Assembly (NCBI GenBank): GCA_009829735.1
Contig: CM020618.1
Coordinates: 43,104,878-43,168,877, forward strand
Origin: Pyropia yezoensis
Taxonomy: Eukaryota > Rhodophyta > Bangiophyceae > Bangiales > Bangiaceae
Direction of reading: 5' to 3'
Length of the DNA stretch: 64,000 bases
Made by a program: the position numbers and the translations under genes. Positions 21,071 to 32,244 of this stretch are shown here, piece by piece. The notes beneath the pieces were generated by a model that was not told the origin of the DNA, made no database searches, and worked only from the letters and a program-made list of their open reading frames with translations. Position 1 is the stretch's first letter, and each line of letters opens with the position of its first letter.

Positions 21071-21331
21071 ATAAATAGGTGAGGCTTTGTGGGGAGCGGG
21101 AGCGTGGGGCATGTTTGCGTGGGTCGCGGCCGTCCCGCCGCCTGGCACACGCTGACGACGCCGCCCTGCTCCGAGGGCTTCACCTGGGTTATGCGGCGGA
21201 AGGTCATCACGGCGAGCCAGGCGCAGCTGGCTCGCCTCGGACGCGCGCTCCTCGAATCGGGGGTGGTGGTGCTGACGGAGCGGCCGACACAGCCGCTCAA
21301 CGGCTGCAAGGTGCTGTCCTACGGCGCGTAG
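21071..21331 (+). CDS. Possible short exon or small gene downstream of a TATA box
   Basis: A TATAAATA box lies at about 21070-21077. Further on, a frame ending at 21331 contains GFTWVMRRKVITASQAQLAR and SGVVVLTERPTQPLNGCKVL, which reads like genuine protein. From the in-frame ATG at 21191 it would be 46 residues. The first ATG after the TATA box (21111) is in another phase and stops after 14 codons. It may be the last exon of a spliced gene or a gene remnant. No family is recognised. Confidence 0.25.
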
Positions 21332-22874
21332 GGCCGGCAGGAATGACTCTTGGGAACGGCTTTGAGAAGAGGGGAAGGGGTTGGGTGAGAGGGGACGAAG
21401 GTGGGGAAGAGACGGAGAGAGTTCCCAGAGGCCTGGTTTTCAAGGGACTACCAGCCGCTGCCGGGGTATGCCTTGGTCGGAGGCTGTCTAAACTCATACG
21501 TACACATAGCTGCGGACGTGCCAGCGCCTCTCGGAGGGGTGGCGGGAGAACGGGGGCCTCCCCGCATGCGTGATGCGGGGGGGGGACTGGGGTGCCTGTG
21601 GATGAAGAGCGGGGAAATGGACCAAATGGACAGTGAGAGAGGGGGCGGGGGCGGGGGGGCGGACAGATGGGCGTAGCCCCGGTGGCAAGGCGGTGACGGG
21701 AGGCGACTATTCGAAACCTACCCGAGGCCAACAAGTGTTCCAAAAGTCGACACTATATGATATTTCATGTCATTTTGTACGGTGGTCGAGGTCATGAGGT
21801 GAAAGGGTTATCCCAAGGATTCTATAGGCTGATGCCCGACGACCTTGCTGCGCTGCGGGCCATCCGTTAACAGGTCCGGCCAGGATAGGTCGAGAGCTCG
21901 GCACCAGGTCCCTACGTTAACAGAGAGGTCAGAATCTATTGGCCGGTTGAATTAGGAATCTCGTATGTGCATGGCACCTGAGCCGTGCGCACTGTCAAAT
22001 GCGTGTTTGCAGGCCCCGCGGGTCCGGGCGTCGCCGCTTCTGCAATCCATAGAAAATTTTCACGTTCCCTGCGGTGCACGCCATGGGACCATAAAAACGA
22101 TGCAAGGCATGCACATTTCGAGATTAGGCCCGAACTGCGCAAAACATGGGGCCTGCGGCTGCCTCCACCCAACACGTGGATGACATTAGCCGCGCCGTGC
22201 ACACCATAACTCGTTCGCGCCAGAAACGTGCTGTAGTATAGCAGCGCCAATTCTCATATCGCTGTGCTACGGATCAGCTGACACGCGCGACTGAGCGGTG
22301 AGTCCTTGGAAGTGCGCTGGACGCACTCTGAGCGGGGAAGGCACGTCGGAATAAGCGCCTGTGCGACGAAAACGATCGCGCATCACGGGAGAGTTGCACA
22401 AACCCTGCACAGCACGTGTTCAAAAATAGCAGAAAAAGAGCTCCGTTGCACGTGCAAGCACAAGTGGAGTGCACGGGTTGCGCGACGATTCGAGAGGAAC
22501 GAGTATCGGATAGCAGTGCATGAAACGAACGGAACAGCGGGCTGGTCATGCGCTGCAGGCCGAAATGCGCGACCCTGCAAACAGGTGCATTTCTCGTGAA
22601 GAGGGCCCTGCAACAGCCTGCAACAAAGAGGCGATCTCGGTCGCTGCAGAACGAATATGACCGTTCTTTACATGAGAAGGAAGGCCTTGTCGTCCTGATG
22701 ACGGTTGTCGACAAGAAAAAAAAACGAGTAGGAAGCACGGTCATAACGCCGCCGAGCGCGCTCTTGCACGCGGAAAAAAGTCGGGCTTTACGGGGCGCCC
22801 CAGGGCGCCCCCCTGCAATCCCGTGCACGCCTGTTCGGGCCCGATGCACGGAAAATGAGATACACGGTCTTACA
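21332..22874. other. Gene-poor AT-richer stretch
   Basis: No frame is convincing. A 306-codon open frame on the minus strand (22274-23194) runs partly through the MITE copy 2 and has no domain; I regard it as chance plus element sequence. The TGCATGGCACC motif near 21970 relates to the foldback at 20170-20290. Confidence 0.35.
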
Positions 22875-23330
22875 TATTGCAGTACCCCGAATTTTGTCTC
22901 ATGGCGACAATAACAACAACAGACCCTCAACAGGCCAATGGCATGCCTCAGAAGGCGCACCACTGGCCAATGAGTGCTCCGCGTTAGTGTGGAAACACTG
23001 CGATATGAGACTATCTCGAGAATTCTGCCCACATCGAAGAGGGAGCAGGCATCCCAGGAACCAGCTGCGACCTCTCCCAGTGCTCTTGAGTGGATCGGGC
23101 CGAGGTAGAGGGAAATCCGCCGAGATCGTGAGAGAAAACAACAGCTATCTGGCCAACCAGCGTTCGGTACCAGATCCGCCGCGACTGCAGCCAATCATCG
23201 CCTGATCAACAGGAAAGCCCCACAGCACGCTATTGGTCCGCTGCGAGCTCCCAGCGCGCGGTTGGCTCATGGCCTTGTTGTGACGCTGTTGCTCTTGTCT
23301 CCATGAGACAAAATTCGGGGAACTGCAATA
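22875..23330. mobile_element. MITE-like element, ~456 bp, copy 2 (inverted relative to copy 1)
   Basis: The left end TATTGCAGTACCCCGAATTT and the right end, reversed, TATTGCAGTTCCCCGAATTT agree over about 40 bases with few mismatches. Both ends carry TA at the boundary, so the element proper is probably 22877-23328 with a TA duplication. Length and ends match the copy at 20393-20847, giving two members of one family in inverted orientation 2 kb apart. Confidence 0.7.
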
Positions 23331-23369
23331 GATCCGATGCGCTGTTGCTGCCGAGCCTCTTTTACGGTA

Positions 23370-23674
23370 CGGTCCGTTGCCCAAAAAAGATACATCGAGC
23401 ATTCTTTTCTCAGTCCTCCGAGAAGCTTCGGGCCACGGGCCTCGGCCAATCAGGTGCGCCTATAGATGCCCCGGTGTAATGGGCCCCACATGAGCGTTGG
23501 CCGGTCCCTTTTGGGAACCCGCTGCCAGCGCGCTCATTAACTGGGACTGCGGGAGGGGGCACACTGGGTGAGGAGGGCCACGACACGGGGGGTGGGGCCG
23601 GCGCCACGGTCAGCGTCGACGATGTTGGCCATGGGCGCGGCGGTAGCAGCGTCGGTGGCGACGGCCGCGGTGGC

Positions 23675-23706
<32 letters not shown>

Positions 23707-25655
23707 TGGCGTCAACGGTTTCGCGACGACGACCGCCACGGCGACGAGGACGACATGGGCGGTCACGACGACGAGTTTGGGGCTGGAGGGGGGGTGACGG
23801 CGACGGCGGCGGCGATGGTGGCGGCGGCGGCGACGGCAATGGTGCCGGTGTCGCCGGCTGCTGTAGCAGACAGCCCGGCGGCCGAGGGGGTTGTGGCGGC
23901 CACCCCGGCTGCCGCGGTGGCCGTGGTGTAGGCCGCTGCGGCCGACACGGCGTCGGTGGTGCCCGCGACGCCGCCGGTGGCGTCGGCGCTACCGCTTCGT
24001 CGGCGGAAGCCGCGACCGTCCAGACCGAGGCCGAGGCGACGGCCACGGCGGCCGCCAGGGCGGCAGCGACAGCGGGCAGGCCCCACGCCGCTGCAGCTAT
24101 GGGGTTTTTGAAGGGGGAGGTGCCAGCAACGGTGTTTTTGGAGGGAGGCAGCGGGGCGCAGGCGGCCGCGTCGACGTTTTGGTGGGGAGGGGGGGGGTAG
24201 GCCACAGGCAGCTGTGGCTACGTTTGTCGAAGAGGCCGGGAGTGGTGCCGGTGTGGAGGGTAGGGGGGGGAAGGGGGGCAGGCGTCCGCGAGAATGGTGT
24301 ACAGGGGGAGGGCGGGGGGACGATGGTGACGCTGTTCGCGTGGTGGGGGCCAGTGGGTGGAGACTGCGGGGTTGGTGTTTGGGCTGAGGGGTGTCGTGGA
24401 GGCGGTGGCGTATGCGGGCGCGGGGAGAGGATTTCAAGGGGTGGTGCTGTCCTCTATTGGTGAGGAGGGCATCTGCGGCGATGGCGGGAGGGTTGATGTA
24501 TGGATGGGGGAGCGGGGGGAACGTTTTTCTATGCGAGATGTAGACGGTTGGGGTAAAGTCACTGTTACACCTGGAGTGGAGTGGGCGGCGGCGACTGTAG
24601 CGGCGGGGTGGTGATAGCTCCACGAGCGCTGGTACTCGTGCCTGCGCCGGAGTCTCTCTATCAGTTGCGGGCGCAGGGGGGCGGGCACGGCGGCTCCGAC
24701 GGGCATGAGGTAAATGTGCGGCAGGGTGCGGTACTTCTCCTTGAACGGGAGCGGCAGCGATGTGGTGCTGGAATGTCGCACGGCTATGTGGAGACCGAAT
24801 ATTGGGGGGCCTCGCGAAGGGGGCGGTCAGCCCAAGAGGCAAAAAAGCTGCAAGGCACGTTGTGCACTTACGTCTCTTCTCACACGAACCACGCCCCAAC
24901 CCCCTCACACCCCACAGACGCGGGTCGCTTTGCCCCTTGTTCCATGGGGTCGGACACTGTTGGCGCCAGCGAAGAACCCACTCAGTCTGGGCGCAGCCCC
25001 CCGAGCAGCGCTCCGTCCGCCGTTAGTGGACCCGCCCAAGTCCCCGCGTGAGGTACTGCCGCGGAGGGTGGCGGGGGTGGCGGGAGGTAGGGGTGGGATT
25101 GTCTCCTCGAGGTATCTGGTCCAGGAGAGCGGACCAGGAGAGGCAGGGGGACGAGAAACCACTTCATGAGAGGCACCAGCCGATATGTACACAAAGCCAG
25201 AAATGGCATTTCACACGTGAGGACCCGGCTTCTTCGTGGACCAATCAGACGAGCCCATGACATGGAACATTTACCCCACGAACGGCCATCTCAAAAACGA
25301 GGACTCGCTCACGGAAAAGAAACTCAAAACAATGGCCTCCAGGCACCCGCTGGGTTCTCCCCCAAAATGACCACCCCTCTTCCAAGCCTCTGCTAGCACA
25401 TGGCCAAGAACCAGCCCCCGAGCAGTGCAAATCAATGCGAAAAGGATGGCCCCGTTTCAGGGTGGTCAGCAACCGGTCCACTCAGGGTGTCCCTCAGAGC
25501 AGTACACTACCAGGAGACCCAAGGACCTCATGAGTTCGCAAGGACCTCTGTGATACTACTGTCAGCATGGCGGCCGTGGACCCCGTCACAGCCGATGTGG
25601 TGCCCGGGCCCGAGCCGAGAAAAACCTCGATGTATCTTTTTTGTGCAACGGACCA
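23370..25655. mobile_element. TIR element A, ~2.29 kb, non-autonomous
   Basis: The left end is CGGTCCGTTGCCCAAAAAAG followed by ATACATCGA. The right end, reversed, is TGGTCCGTTGCACAAAAAAG followed by the same ATACATCGA. The element is bounded by TA at 23368-23369 and 25656-25657. Its interior is a GC-rich triplet-repeat core that encodes Ala/Arg/Gly runs in several frames, plus conserved ends. The same blocks occur in the same order in element B, including GTCACTGTTACACCTGGAGT (24558 here, 27012 in B) and GGACCAATCA near the right end. No transposase frame is evident, so it is probably mobilised in trans. Confidence 0.75.
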
Positions 25656-25687
25656 TATGGTACGTTGCACAAAAAAGATACATCGAG
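25626..25687. repeat. Near-perfect 62-bp palindrome at the junction of elements A and B
   Basis: The right terminal repeat of A (25626-25650) and the left terminal repeat of B (25663-25687) are exact 25-bp reverse complements around GACCATATGGTA. The centre contains a TA step that fits as a single shared target dinucleotide. Confidence 0.9.
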
Positions 25688-28134
25688 CATACTTTTCTCA
25701 AGCCTCCGAGAGCCTTCGGGCCACGGGCCTGCGCCAATCAGGTGACTTAACGGTATGACCCGGTGTAATGGGCCCAACAAGGGGCGCGGTGGATCCCATC
25801 CGGGAAACCGCAGCAAGCGTGCTCATCAAGCGGGACAGCCGAAGGGGGACTCGCTCGGTGGGGGGGCCACGACACGGGGGGTGGGGCTGCTGCCGTTGTC
25901 GGCGCCGACGAGGGTGGGGACGTCGACGACGGCGACAACGGCGACGACGGCGACGACAGCGACGAGGACTACGACAGCGACGACGGCGACGACGGCGACG
26001 GCGACGGCGAAGGCAACGGTAGCGGCGGCGGCAGCGGCGGCAGCGGCGGCGGCGGCGGCGGCGGCTGCGGCGGCGGCGGCGGTCGCGGCTGCAAGGACAG
26101 CGACGGCGAAGAGGGCGGCGGCGGCGACGACGACGAGTTTGCGGGGCGGGGGAGGGAGAAGACGGCGGCGGCGACTGCGACGGCGGCGGTACAGGAGGAG
26201 TCGGTTGCGACCGTGGGCGCGGTAGCCGAAGGAATGGTGGCCGTCGCCCCGCCAGTGCCGTTGCCCGCGGTGGCGGCCACCCCGCCTACCGTGGTGCCTG
26301 TGAAGCAAGCCCCAGCGGCCGACGCGGCGTCGGTCGTGACCGCGGCGGTATCGATGGCGACGGCGGCCTCCGCGGCGGTGGCCGACGCGGCGGCGGCGGC
26401 GACCAACGCCTACACGGCGGTCACGGCGGTCGCGGCGGCGGCCGCCGAGGCGGCCGTGACGGCGGGCGGGCCACAGGCGGCTGTGGCGACGTGTTTTGGG
26501 GGGGGTAGTGGCGGCGAGAGTGTTTAGCGGGGGGGGGGAGTGGGCGGCAGGCCGTCGCGTGGACGTTTGGGTGCGGTGGGGGCAGGCCACAGGCGACTGT
26601 GGCTACGTTTTTACGGGCGGGGCAATGGTGGCGCAGGTGTCTGGGGGAGTGGGGGGGAGGGGGGCAGGCGGCCGCGGGGACGGTTTCAGGGGGAGGGCGG
26701 GGGGACGATGGTGGCGCTTCGTGAGGGAGGGGCCAGTCGGTGGGGACTGCGAGGTCGGTGTTTGGGCTGAGGGGTGCGGTGGCGGCAGCCGCGCTTGGGC
26801 CGTAGGGAGAGCGTTCTAAGGGGCGGTGACGTCCGTTTTTGGCGGGGGGCGGGGAGGGGACGTTGATTGCTTCGTGGAGGGGAGTCCGGTCACGCGTGGA
26901 GGCGGGGTTGGTGTTTGGGCGCGGGCATCTGCGGCGATGGCGAGAGAATCGATAGCTGGTTGGGGGTACCGGGTTCGGGTTTGTCTGCGTGAGGGGAGGA
27001 CGGGCGGGGTAAAGTCACTGTTACACCTGGAGTGTAGTGGGCGGCGGCGGCTGTAGTGGCGGTGGTGCTTGCGCCACCAGCGCCGGTGCCTGGGCCTGCG
27101 CAGGCTTTTTTTTTTTCTGTTGCGGGCGCAGGGGGTCGGGCGCGGCGGCACCGATGGGCAGGAGGGACATGCGCGGCGGGGCGGGGTACTTCTGGTGCAG
27201 CGGGAGGGGGGAGAATCTGGTGTTGGAATGGCGCAAGGTATTGTGGGGACCGACTTTGAGGGGGCCTCGGGATGGGCGGGCGCGGTCAGCCCGACGAGCT
27301 AAAAAGCACCAAGGCTTTTCGTGCACTTGCGCCTCTTCTCACATGAACCATGCCCCCCCCCCCCACGCCCCACATGCGCGCGACGTCTTCCTCCTTGCTC
27401 CCTGGGGCCGCGCACTGTTAGCGCCTACGCACCCGTCCGGGCACACCCCCCCGCACCGCGCTCCGTTCGCCGAAGGTGGACCCGCCTAAGTCCCCGCATG
27501 AGGGACCGCCGCGGAGAGTAGAGGGCTGAGAGGGGTTGTCTCCCCGAGGTGCCTGGACCAGGAGAGGGGAACTGGAGAGGCAGGGGGGGGGGAGACCGCC
27601 TCATGAGGAGGTGTGCGGGGCACCTGCCGATCGTGCCCGAAAGGGCATGGTACACATGACATGACATTGGTTCACGAAGAAGCCTGGTACACATTGTGTA
27701 CCAGGCTTCTTCGTGGACCAATCAAACGAGCCCATGACATGGAACACTTACCCAACAAACGTCCCTCTCAAGAACGGGGACTCGGGAACGGAAAAATAAT
27801 CTCAAAACAATGGCCTCCTGGTGCCGCCCGGCTCCTCCCCAAAATCGACTACCCCTCTTCCATGCCTCAGTTGGGACATGGGCCCGGTCCGACCCCCGAG
27901 ACGAGCAAAACAATCCGAAAAGGCAGTCCCCATTTCAGGGTCGCAAGCAACCGGTCCACCCAGGGTGTCCCTGAGAGCGGTGCACCAGCCAGGAGACCCA
28001 GAAACCTCATGAGTTCGCATGGACCTCTGTGATCCTTCTGTCAGCATAGCGGCCGTGGACCTCGTCACAGCCGGTGTCCTGCCCGGGCCCGAGCGGAGAA
28101 GAACATCGATGTATCTTTTTTGTGCAACGTACCA
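25658..28134. mobile_element. TIR element B, ~2.48 kb, non-autonomous
   Basis: The terminal repeats are perfect over about 29 bp: TGGTACGTTGCACAAAAAAG then ATACATCGA at the left, and the exact reverse at 28106-28134. TA flanks lie at 25656-25657 and 28135-28136. The interior is collinear with element A but diverged, including a different triplet-repeat core at about 25910-26500. An extra palindrome at 27666-27722 is present here but only half of it is in A. Ala/Thr-rich frames exist on both strands, none with a transposase signature. Confidence 0.78.
27666..27722. repeat. 57-bp palindrome inside element B
   Basis: Two 27-base arms (27666-27692 and 27696-27722) are complementary with a single mismatch around a three-base loop; the core is CACGAAGAAGCCTGGTACAC. 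Element A has only the right-hand arm's CTTCTTCGTGGACCAATCA part, so the palindrome arose after the copies diverged or was lost from A. Confidence 0.8.
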
Positions 28135-28136
28135 TA

Positions 28137-29210
28137 GACGCGCTTCTTCCCAGTGTACACTGTACTGTACTGTACAGGACAGTTCGAGCGTCGGCAATGA
28201 AACGCGCTTTCACCCGTTGCATGCCTCTTCTGGCAAACATCCCGATGAAATTCTCGGGCCCTGTTTCACCCCGTCCTGCTTCGACTTTCCTTGGTACGAA
28301 ATCTTGCTGTTTGTCCTTCCCCCACCCCCCTTCGCGGAAGGGGGAGAGCGCAAGGTCAGGGATGTCCGCGGCTGCCCCCGCCGTACGTCGCGCAGCGGAA
28401 GCAAGATCCGCCGGGAGAGCGCCGACGCCACCCACCATCGGGGGGAGAGGGCTGTGTGGGGCGGCAGGGGGGGGGAGGGAGGGAGGGAGAGAGGGGGACC
28501 GCCCCCCCCACCCCGCCCCCTTCGCCGTCTCAGCCTGCCCACGACATGATCCGCGTTGCTTGGCGCAGTGGCACCCGCGACCGAGGGGGGGGGGGGGGGG
28601 GTGTTTGGGGAGCGGCAAGGGGCAGGCGGCCCCCGCTGCTGCCGCAGCCTGCTCGATAAGTGCACAGGCAAGGCCCCCCCGGCCGCCCCCCCGTACCGAC
28701 GACCGGGGCACCCTGGCCTGTCGTGGCACCTCGGCAGGCTCCCCGCCGGGGCCCCCGACTGGGCGCACCCACACGGGGGGGCCGCCACAGAGGGGGGGAG
28801 GGGAGGGGGAGAGGGGGGGGGGAGTGGTTGACGGACGGCGGCACACCACCTGTCCCCCACCTCTCCCGCCGCCGCGGCCGCGTTTACGCCAGCCACTGGG
28901 GAGGGGTGGGCGCTCCCTCCCCCAGCCGCCGGTCGCCCACCGCCGCTGCCGCCGCTGCAGCTGCGGACGCTGCGGCCGCTGCGGCCGCTGCGGCCGATGC
29001 CGCCGGCCGCTGCCGCCCACCGGGGCTGTTGTCGTCGTTGCCATCCCGCAAAGCGGCCGCCGCGCGCGCCGCGCGCGCCGCGGCGGCGGCAACGGCGCCC
29101 ACCCACGGGCGGCGGGCGGGGAAACGGGGGCGTCTTCAACGGTGGCCGAGCGCGGTGGGGGCGAATGGGGGCCACCACCCCCAGGTCGGGCGCTCTCTTC
29201 CCACCTTCCC

Positions 29211-29245
<35 letters not shown>

Positions 29246-29437
29246 CCCGCCTGTGCCTGCCATCGTCGGGTTCCTCCCCCCACCCTTGCCTGCCGCCCCT
29301 TCTCCGCTTCCGCAGCCGGTCTCCCGCCGCTCGTGCACACCTCCATCGTGGGAGGGGAACCCCGATGTGTGCGTGTACCGCCCCCCGCACGGGAGGCGCC
29401 CGCCGCCGGGACGGGGTGACACCCCCGTCGTCGTGCC
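28137..29437. other. GC-rich spacer with a C30 tract
   Basis: No convincing gene. Long frames on both strands are Arg/Pro/Gly low complexity and mirror each other. A run of 30 C residues occupies 29214-29243. The region should contain the promoter of the gene at 29438. Confidence 0.35.
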
Positions 29438-30342
29438 ATGGCAACGACGACCGCCCGTCGTCCCCCAGCGGTTCAGGTAGCCAGTCGTGCGCGCACGCGG
29501 CGCGGCGGCAGCGGCGGCAGCGGCGGTTGCGCCACTGCCGCGCTGGCGGCGGCCGCGGTGGCCATACTGCTGGTGGGAGCGGGGGGGCGGGGGGCGGCGG
29601 GGAGACCTCTCGGCAGTCCCACCACTGCTGCGCCGCTGACCGCCGCCGCCACCGCCGCCGTCGCCGCTGTCTGGGGCGGCAGCGCCGCACCGCCGGTGTG
29701 GGGCGTGCCGCCCCTCGTCCATGCCGCCGCCGTGGCTGCGGGTAGAGGCGGAGGAGGCGGCGGCGGACACGGCGGAGGCGGCAGAGGCGATGGCGACGGC
29801 GGCCGTGAGGGGTACCTCCCTGGGGACACGGACGAGGCAGGCGCCAGTGCAGCGGCCGCGGGGTGCCCGCCGCCACCATCCCTCCCAGCGACAGTGGCGG
29901 CGGGGTGTGCGCCCCCACCGCCCCCTCCGCGGATAGAGAGGAGGCGGCGGTGACGGCGGCGCCTGCCGCCGACGGGGCGGTTGCCGACGCGACGCCGCCG
30001 GCGGACCCGCCTGTCGAGGCGGCCGCGGCCGCCGCGGGCGGTGCATCCGCCCGTGGGTACTCGTCTGGAAGCAAGCCGTCATCGCCGTCGTCGTCGGGGA
30101 GCAAGCCGTCGTCGTCGTCTGGGAACCGGCCCTACAGCAGCAGCAGCAACAACCGCAAAGACCGGTACGATGACGACGATGATTCGGGGGTGCCCCCGTG
30201 GCGGGTTGGAGTGGCCATTGTCGGGGGCTTGGCCGGTTTTATGCTCCTCGTTGGCGTTTGGATTTTGGTGATGAACAAGCGAAAGGCTGCCAAGGAGGCG
30301 GAGAGGGGAGTGGGGAGCGGGGGGGGTCGAGGGAAATGGTGA
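29438..30342 (+). CDS. Single-pass membrane protein with signal peptide, unknown; frame change near 29.91 kb
   Basis: The ATG at 29438 (GTGCCATGGCA) opens a frame with an Arg-rich start followed by a hydrophobic segment (ATAALAAAAVAILLVGAGGR), consistent with a signal peptide. It then runs through Gly/Pro/Ala sequence to a stop at 29953. An overlapping frame in -1 phase (from about 29863) continues with a Ser/acidic linker (PYSSSSNNRKDRYDDDDDSG). A strong transmembrane helix follows (VAIVGGLAGFMLLVGVWILV), then a basic cytosolic tail (MNKRKAAKEAERG), ending at 30342. A type I membrane protein results if the two parts are joined. The switch lies in a C-rich stretch around 29907-29925, so a sequence-length error or a short unseen intron could explain it. 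No family is recognised. Confidence 0.5.
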
Positions 30343-32244
30343 GGGTCGACAAGGAGAGAGAGCCTTCATCGCGTGACAGGCGGGGAGAGACTGCTGGGCG
30401 TGACAATTTTGCCGTAGGCGTGTGCTCACGGCTCCCTTGTGGGCATGAACGTAGCTCTGGACGGAAACCGAGGCAGCCGCTCCCATCCACAAGGGCCCCA
30501 CAATCGCCAGGGCTACCTGCTCCGCATGACGACTTGGTCGACCGCCCCTCCACCCCGCCGCCAGCCGCCAGCCGCCACCCCCGCTCTGCAGAGTGGCATG
30601 GTGCAGGCTGAGCGCCCTTGTCGTTGGCACCCGTTCGAGGGAAGCGCGCCCGGCTCCGAGCCGATGTGCATCGCGGTCGCGGTGGCGCCTCGACAACGAC
30701 GTCGGCGATGGTAGCGCTGCGGGTGTGGTCGGGCGGCGCGCTAGCTCCCGCAGGGATGTGACGCGCTCGTGGCCCCCCCGCGAGGCCCCATCCTGCTGCC
30801 GCTGGACGACATCAGCCTGTCGCCGCGAGGTTGCACCCTGTGGCGAGTGCTGTTTTACCCTCGTCTTTTCATCCTCTTGATGGCAGCGGCAGTGGCCCAC
30901 TTGGCCCCGCCGTCCGGTCCTTTGGTCAGCACTGCCCATCGCGGCAGCCGCCACGACGCTCTGTCTGCCACGTGCGCGCGCCGATTAGCTAGAGTGGGAC
31001 ACAGAGTGCCCCCTCGTAGACACTCCCGAGTGTGCGGGGGGAGCAACAGCCCGGTCGCGCGAGGAAGGAGATGGCGGGAGGGGAGGAGGACGGGCTGACC
31101 CCCAACCTCAAACATGCTTTTTCGTGGCGCGAAACTTTGCACCTTGGAGGCCGTTCCCGCTCATTCGTACGCGCAGTGCTGGGCAGCCAGCCGCCTCTGT
31201 ATGGGAGCCATGCGATTGGCTATCATCGCGCTTGCTTTTTTTTTTCAACATACATGCGGCTGGAAGATGATCTGTACTCCACGTCTCCCGCCCCTCTCGT
31301 GCAAGTCCCCACCACGTTCACCCAGTGCCACCATCGACGACGATTCCATCCACGAGCGTCGGAAACAGCCAGCTGGAATGCGCGCCTGGCGTTTCGACGC
31401 CACCTGATGCAGATCACCGCGGAGCGTGGACGAATGGGGTGGCAGCGGCTGTCCCAGTCCGCCCTTTACACCAGCACCACTGGGCGCTGCCTGCGGCCGT
31501 GAAGGCGCGCCAATTGGCCCTCGCCGTCGCGCAGCTGCACGCAACAGACGATGGGCGACCCGTGCCACCAATGCAGGCGAGCACAAAACACTGGATTGCA
31601 CCCTGCGGAGGGGGGGTGAACTGGTGGTGAGCCGGGGGGTCGGCGGGGTGGCAGCTCCTGGCAGGCAAGCAGTCGCCGTGCCCCTCCATAGCCATACGAC
31701 GCGAGACACCCCCACCGCCACGAGTGGACCCCCCCAACACGGGGTTTCTCGGCGGCCTTTCGCGCCACTCACCCAGATGGCAGCCCCCCAGACAGCGTGT
31801 GATGTTCCAACCGATGGGCGGCGGCGGCGGCAGGCGTGCCCCCCCCCTCACCACGCCGCCCACGGCCCGTGCGCCCGCCCGGGTGGGTACACCCGTGCGA
31901 CGGCACATCACCCTGAATCCCCACGACGCATGCATCTACAGCTCATGCACGCACGAGGGGGGGGTGGTGTCTTTGTGCCCAACCCAGCCGACGTCACCAC
32001 GCCACCTACCTCCACCCGTCAGCCGGCGCTACCCTTGTCGCTGACGGAGGGTGTGTCTACCTAGCCGCGGTTGCTTCTGCCCCTCCGGCTGGCAACATCC
32101 GGCATCTTCCTGGTTGTTGGCGTGAGCGTGAGCGGGGCGTTGCATCCCCCTGGGCGCGCGGCCTCCCTCGTCGTGCTCACTTGCGATCCTCCGCCCCCTC
32201 GCTCCTTCGCTCCCCCCTTCCCCTCCCCGCTCCACCCTCCGGCC
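30343..32244. other. Spacer without a supported gene
   Basis: Many frames of 60-210 codons overlap on both strands. None has a domain, membrane segment or clear start. The stretch directly before 32245 should be the promoter and 5' UTR of the second RING-H2 gene. Confidence 0.35.

Noticed and set aside
22274-23194. 306-codon minus-strand frame
   Set aside because: Overlaps MITE copy 2 and its flank, and only the element part is conserved with copy 1; no transposase motif (no DDE/D signature).
23568-26527. Ala/Thr/Arg-rich frames as transposase genes of the TIR elements
   Set aside because: They are products of triplet repeats, differ between the two copies, and contain no catalytic motif; copy A also has stops in the frame that is open in B.
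28007-30104. Long minus-strand frames at 28.0-30.1 kb
   Set aside because: Arg/Gly/Pro low complexity mirrored by plus-strand frames; no start or domain.
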